Source: Cyclobacteriaceae bacterium | GTDB lineage: Bacteria; Bacteroidota; Bacteroidia; Cytophagales; Cyclobacteriaceae | Direction: 5' to 3' | Assembly: GCA_016786495.1 (NCBI GenBank) | Contig: JAEUUJ010000051.1 | Location: 62,001-126,000 of the forward strand | DNA: 64,000 nt | In this document: piece by piece, positions 61,665 through 64,000 of the stretch | Layout of the letters: each line of letters opens with the position of its first letter | How positions within the stretch are numbered: position 1 is the first letter of the stretch | Position numbers and translations under genes: made by a program | Notes under the pieces: model-generated | Databases searched by the model: none | The model's input: the letters and a program-made list of their open reading frames with translations, nothing else | What the model was told of the DNA's origin: nothing

Positions 61665-62416
61665 CAACTAACCGGATTCAATTGTTCACTTGTTTTGCCA
61701 AATCTGCGTTCGCGCTGCTGGTACGACCAGATAGCTTCGTATAAATGTTCTTTGCGGAAGTCGGGCCATAAGGTTGGCGTGATGTACAGTTCCGTGTACG
61801 CAATCTGCCAGAGTAAAAAATTACTTACGCGCATCTCACCACTGGTGCGGATAAGCAATTCCGGATCCGGAACTTCTGCGGTTTGTAAATGCCGGCTGAT
61901 CATTTCCTCGTTAACGTCTTCTTCCTTTACTTTTCCTGCCTTAACCTCTGCGATTATCGTTTTCACGGCCCGGGTAATTTCCCAGCGACCGCTGTAGCTT
62001 AATGCAAGCACAAGCTTCAGGCCGCTGTTGTTCCGGGTTGCGTTAATGGCCCAGTCCAGATTTTTCTGGCAATCCTCCGGAAGATGAGATGTATCACCGA
62101 TGGTAATTAGTTTTACCTGATTGTCCATCAATGTTTTTATTTCCTGCTTGAGGGTATTCACCAGCAGCTCCATCAGGCCTTCAACCTCTTCCTTGGGCCT
62201 GCCCCAGTTCTCGGTAGAAAACGCATAAAGCGTGAGGTATTTGATACCGATCTCGCCACAGCCCTCCGTGATGTCACGAACAGCCTGAACAGCGTTGCGG
62301 TGTCCAAAAATCCGCATCGCGCCTTTCTTTTTTGCCCACCGTCCGTTGCCGTCCATGATAACGGCTATATGACGGGGCAGATTATTGAAGTCAATATGTT
62401 CTTTAAAAGAAGCCAA
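61664..62416 (-). CDS. uppS: Isoprenyl transferase (undecaprenyl diphosphate synthase)
   Basis: About 250 residues from TTG 62416. Cis-prenyltransferase motifs: HIAVIMDGNGRWAKKKG near residue 18 (catalytic Asp), GHRNAVQAV, YLTLYAFSTENWGRP near 68, SYSGRWEITRA near 140 and ELLIRTSGEMRVSNFLLWQ near 195. Makes the C55 carrier lipid for peptidoglycan and O-antigen. The start is uncertain: an upstream TTG (62425) lies in a perfect -7 motif, so TTG 62416 is preferred and the leader would be almost absent. Confidence 0.93.
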   Translation of the reverse strand: MASFKEHIDFNNLPRHIAVIMDGNGRWAKKKGAMRIFGHRNAVQAVRDITEGCGEIGIKYLTLYAFSTENWGRPKEEVEGLMELLVNTLKQEIKTLMDNQVKLITIGDTSHLPEDCQKNLDWAINATRNNSGLKLVLALSYSGRWEITRAVKTIIAEVKAGKVKEEDVNEEMISRHLQTAEVPDPELLIRTSGEMRVSNFLLWQIAYTELYITPTLWPDFRKEHLYEAIWSYQQRERRFGKTSEQLNPVS

Positions 62417-62422
62417 GGGCGG

Positions 62423-62430
62423 CAAAAATA
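62423..62430 (-). promoter_or_regulatory. Possible -7 promoter element before uppS
   Basis: On the minus strand TATTTTTG, an exact TAnnTTTG match; its last three bases are a TTG in the uppS frame. If active, transcription would start within a few bases of TTG 62416. Confidence 0.45.
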
Positions 62431-62466
62431 GCGTATTTTAACGTAAAGCCGTTGATCTTAACTGCC

Positions 62467-63144
62467 TTATTTATAAGGATTTGTGGGGCAGGGGATGTCG
62501 TAGAACGTACGGGTGAGCGTGATGCCTAAAAAGTAGTAGGTATCGGTGTCGTTTGGATTGCCATAGCGATAATTTTTCTGAGCCTGATCTTTAAAATCCG
62601 ACACGTTATCGAGGTAATCAAAAAAAGTCTTCCGAACTCCGAATTCAAGCGCCACATACCAGCGCGGATTAACGATGTATTTAAAACCTCCCCCAAATGG
62701 AACTGACATTTGCACATTGCTGTATTCTGCCGGCTTGGTGTCGTTCCCGGAAATGCCGAAAAGCGCCAACCCGCCGAACAGATAGGGCGTGAAACGCATG
62801 GGTACTTTGCCATCTTTCCAGTTCAGGAAGTGGTATTCAATTCCCATGGATCCTTCGAGCAGGAAGATGTCGAATGAGGCGTTACGTTGTGCAGCAAAAA
62901 CATCGATGGGTTTCTCGGAGGCTTCGATCTTGCCACCGGTTACACTGGCCCTGAAACTTACAATGCGGTTGATGTTTGACCGGTAAATAACCGTTGCAGC
63001 AGGGCGCGAATACGTGAAATTGTAATTCCGGACGAGGTCTCCGGTATAGTTGAATGTGCCGATGCCAAATCCAAGTTCGGACCGCTGTGCAAATGCCGTG
63101 GTGACAATGCAAAAAAGTGCGGTACCGATCAGATACCTAAGCAT
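62467..63144 (-). CDS. DUF6089-type outer-membrane beta-barrel protein 2
   Basis: 225 residues. Signal MLRYLIGTALFCIVTTAFAQ, then amphipathic strands: ELGFGIGTFNYTGDLVRNYN, FTPYLFGGLALFGIS and RWYVALEFGVRKTFFDYLDNVSD. The last pattern recurs in the upstream paralog. Small OM barrel next to uppS-bamA in many Bacteroidota; function unknown. ATG overlaps the upstream gene's TAA by one base. Confidence 0.85.
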   Translation of the reverse strand: MLRYLIGTALFCIVTTAFAQRSELGFGIGTFNYTGDLVRNYNFTYSRPAATVIYRSNINRIVSFRASVTGGKIEASEKPIDVFAAQRNASFDIFLLEGSMGIEYHFLNWKDGKVPMRFTPYLFGGLALFGISGNDTKPAEYSNVQMSVPFGGGFKYIVNPRWYVALEFGVRKTFFDYLDNVSDFKDQAQKNYRYGNPNDTDTYYFLGITLTRTFYDIPCPTNPYK

Positions 63145-64000
63145 TATCTGAATTTAGCCCGGTGATAGTTTTTGTTAATGATGTAGGTAACACGAATAGA
63201 CGTAACCATGTAGAGATCCTTGTCGCCCGTGCCCCGCACATTTTTAGATTGCTTTTCGTCATCATTAACATGTCCAAATCCCGCTACTGTTGTAAAGCCC
63301 AGATCACCCTGGTATCCGTCATATCGGTTCGCGATAATCGCATCGACTTTGTCGCTTACACCTGGTTTTACTTCGTTAGAGCGATACGACATTGCCTGAG
63401 CAAGTTCTCCGTCCAGCGTACGCAAGTCAACATAATAACCGCTTACATCGTCCAGATAGTCGGTGAATGTGTACCGGAATCCAAATTCGCCCGCAATATC
63501 AATCACTTCAGTGATCTTAAAACGTGCTCCAATTCCGAATGGTATAGCAGCCTGTACTAATTTGTAATCTTTTCCTTCGGTTTTGAGAGGTTGGAGGTCA
63601 ACCCACTCTCCGGCATTTGAAAGCGTATTTCCGGCCAGATCGGTCGAAGGCACTTTCGCCTGCGGGTTATGGTGGAACACGGCTATCCCGGCATACACGT
63701 AAGGCGTCCAGCGTGCGCGGCTGAGATAGGTTGCATCATTTTCAAATAAGTCTACCTGTCCGACCAATGATAATTCCTGGATCCGGTTACGGAACGACAG
63801 GTTGCGTACATAACGGAACGCAGCGTCCTGGTCATTCGGGTCAGCCGATTTATTGTCAGATCCTTTGATTCCGCCAAACATAAAGCTGGCAACGAGCTGG
63901 TAGCGTGGACCGAAACGGTGAACAAAAGAACCACCAATGGCGGGTCTCGTAAACGATAAGTCGGTGCTTAATTTTTTCGCGCTGGGCGAAAGATCACCGT
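63144..64000 (-). CDS. DUF6089-type outer-membrane beta-barrel protein 1 (5' end cut by window edge)
   Basis: Partial: the frame is open from the window end (GDLSPSAKKLSTDLSFTRP...) down to TAA 63144-63146, at least 284 residues; an internal ATG at 63881 is not the start, since the barrel pattern continues upstream of it. Repeats the paralog's segments: GDLSPS, RPAIGGSFVHRFGPRYQL, WTPYVYAGIAVFHHNP and FGFRYTFTDYLDDVSGYY. Tandem gene duplication is likely. Signal peptide lies outside the window. Confidence 0.82.
   Translation of the reverse strand, partial: GDLSPSAKKLSTDLSFTRPAIGGSFVHRFGPRYQLVASFMFGGIKGSDNKSADPNDQDAAFRYVRNLSFRNRIQELSLVGQVDLFENDATYLSRARWTPYVYAGIAVFHHNPQAKVPSTDLAGNTLSNAGEWVDLQPLKTEGKDYKLVQAAIPFGIGARFKITEVIDIAGEFGFRYTFTDYLDDVSGYYVDLRTLDGELAQAMSYRSNEVKPGVSDKVDAIIANRYDGYQGDLGFTTVAGFGHVNDDEKQSKNVRGTGDKDLYMVTSIRVTYIINKNYHRAKFR

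Overview
The window is a gene-dense, mid-GC chromosomal stretch of a member of the Bacteroidota, most likely a Cytophagales bacterium (Chryseolinea- or Ohtaekwangia-like; the genus is a guess). The evidence is the -7 promoter motif TAnnTTTG in front of many genes, the lack of Shine-Dalgarno sequences, lipoproteins with Bacteroidota-type leaders, DUF6089, DUF2911 and DUF4783 family proteins, a MurF-Alr fusion, a PorE-like OmpA protein and the nested order DUF6089-uppS-bamA-ompH-ompH. No CRISPR array, phage or insertion sequence was seen. No gap without a gene exceeds 300 bases.

Layout. 1-1594: truncated penicillin-acylase-type lipoprotein. 1767-4500: TraR/DksA-like protein with a histone-like lysine tail, scpB, and an RluB-type pseudouridine synthase with a long repetitive disordered N-terminus. 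4518-5404: two tandem GIY-YIG nuclease genes lying behind tRNA-Phe, made by duplication of a 290-bp unit. 5491-8139: a two-subunit iron-sulfur redox module and a conserved unknown. 8165-15009: PorE-like protein, fumC, a SPOR-like protein, recJ, lptB. 15067-18628: GH3 protein, deoxynucleoside kinase, cytochrome P450. 19272-23149: type III polyketide synthase, methyltransferase, UbiA prenyltransferase and FAD oxidoreductase, a candidate phenolic-lipid or prenyl-quinone locus. 23189-28298: aspartyl protease, LOG protein, a 40-residue membrane peptide, DUF2911, a second propeller/OmpA protein and a HisA-like protein lacking the usual first catalytic aspartate.

28305-31719: TonB-dependent receptor with a downstream lipoprotein, its promoter overlapped by a perfect 15-bp palindrome, plus a small exported protein. 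31859-36104: CsaA-like protein, MurF-Alr, S41 peptidase. 36327-44385: feoAB, a TerB-like protein, a HEAT-cyclophilin lipoprotein, a VOC protein, purK-purE, a LETM1-related protein. 44388-49915, all minus strand: TerC, then gpmI-lipoprotein-ABC exporter-Fur family regulator as one operon. 50095-52947: DUF4783, nadC, YcxB-like, recX, YHS. 53035-56866: DinB, membrane ATP-grasp, LysE, sulfotransferase-like, class IV aminotransferase, a compact unexplained operon. 56863-64000: LD-carboxypeptidase and the envelope operon (two DUF6089 barrels, uppS, bamA, two OmpH/Skp chaperones).

Most genes serve envelope building, redox or iron handling, and central metabolism. The best candidates for undescribed biology are the type III PKS locus, the sulfotransferase/aminotransferase operon, the tRNA-Phe GIY-YIG cassettes and the HisA-like paralog. 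Start codons were moved from the longest possible reading frame wherever a signal peptide, promoter or gene overlap argued for a later one. All family calls come from reading motifs by eye; none was checked by database search.
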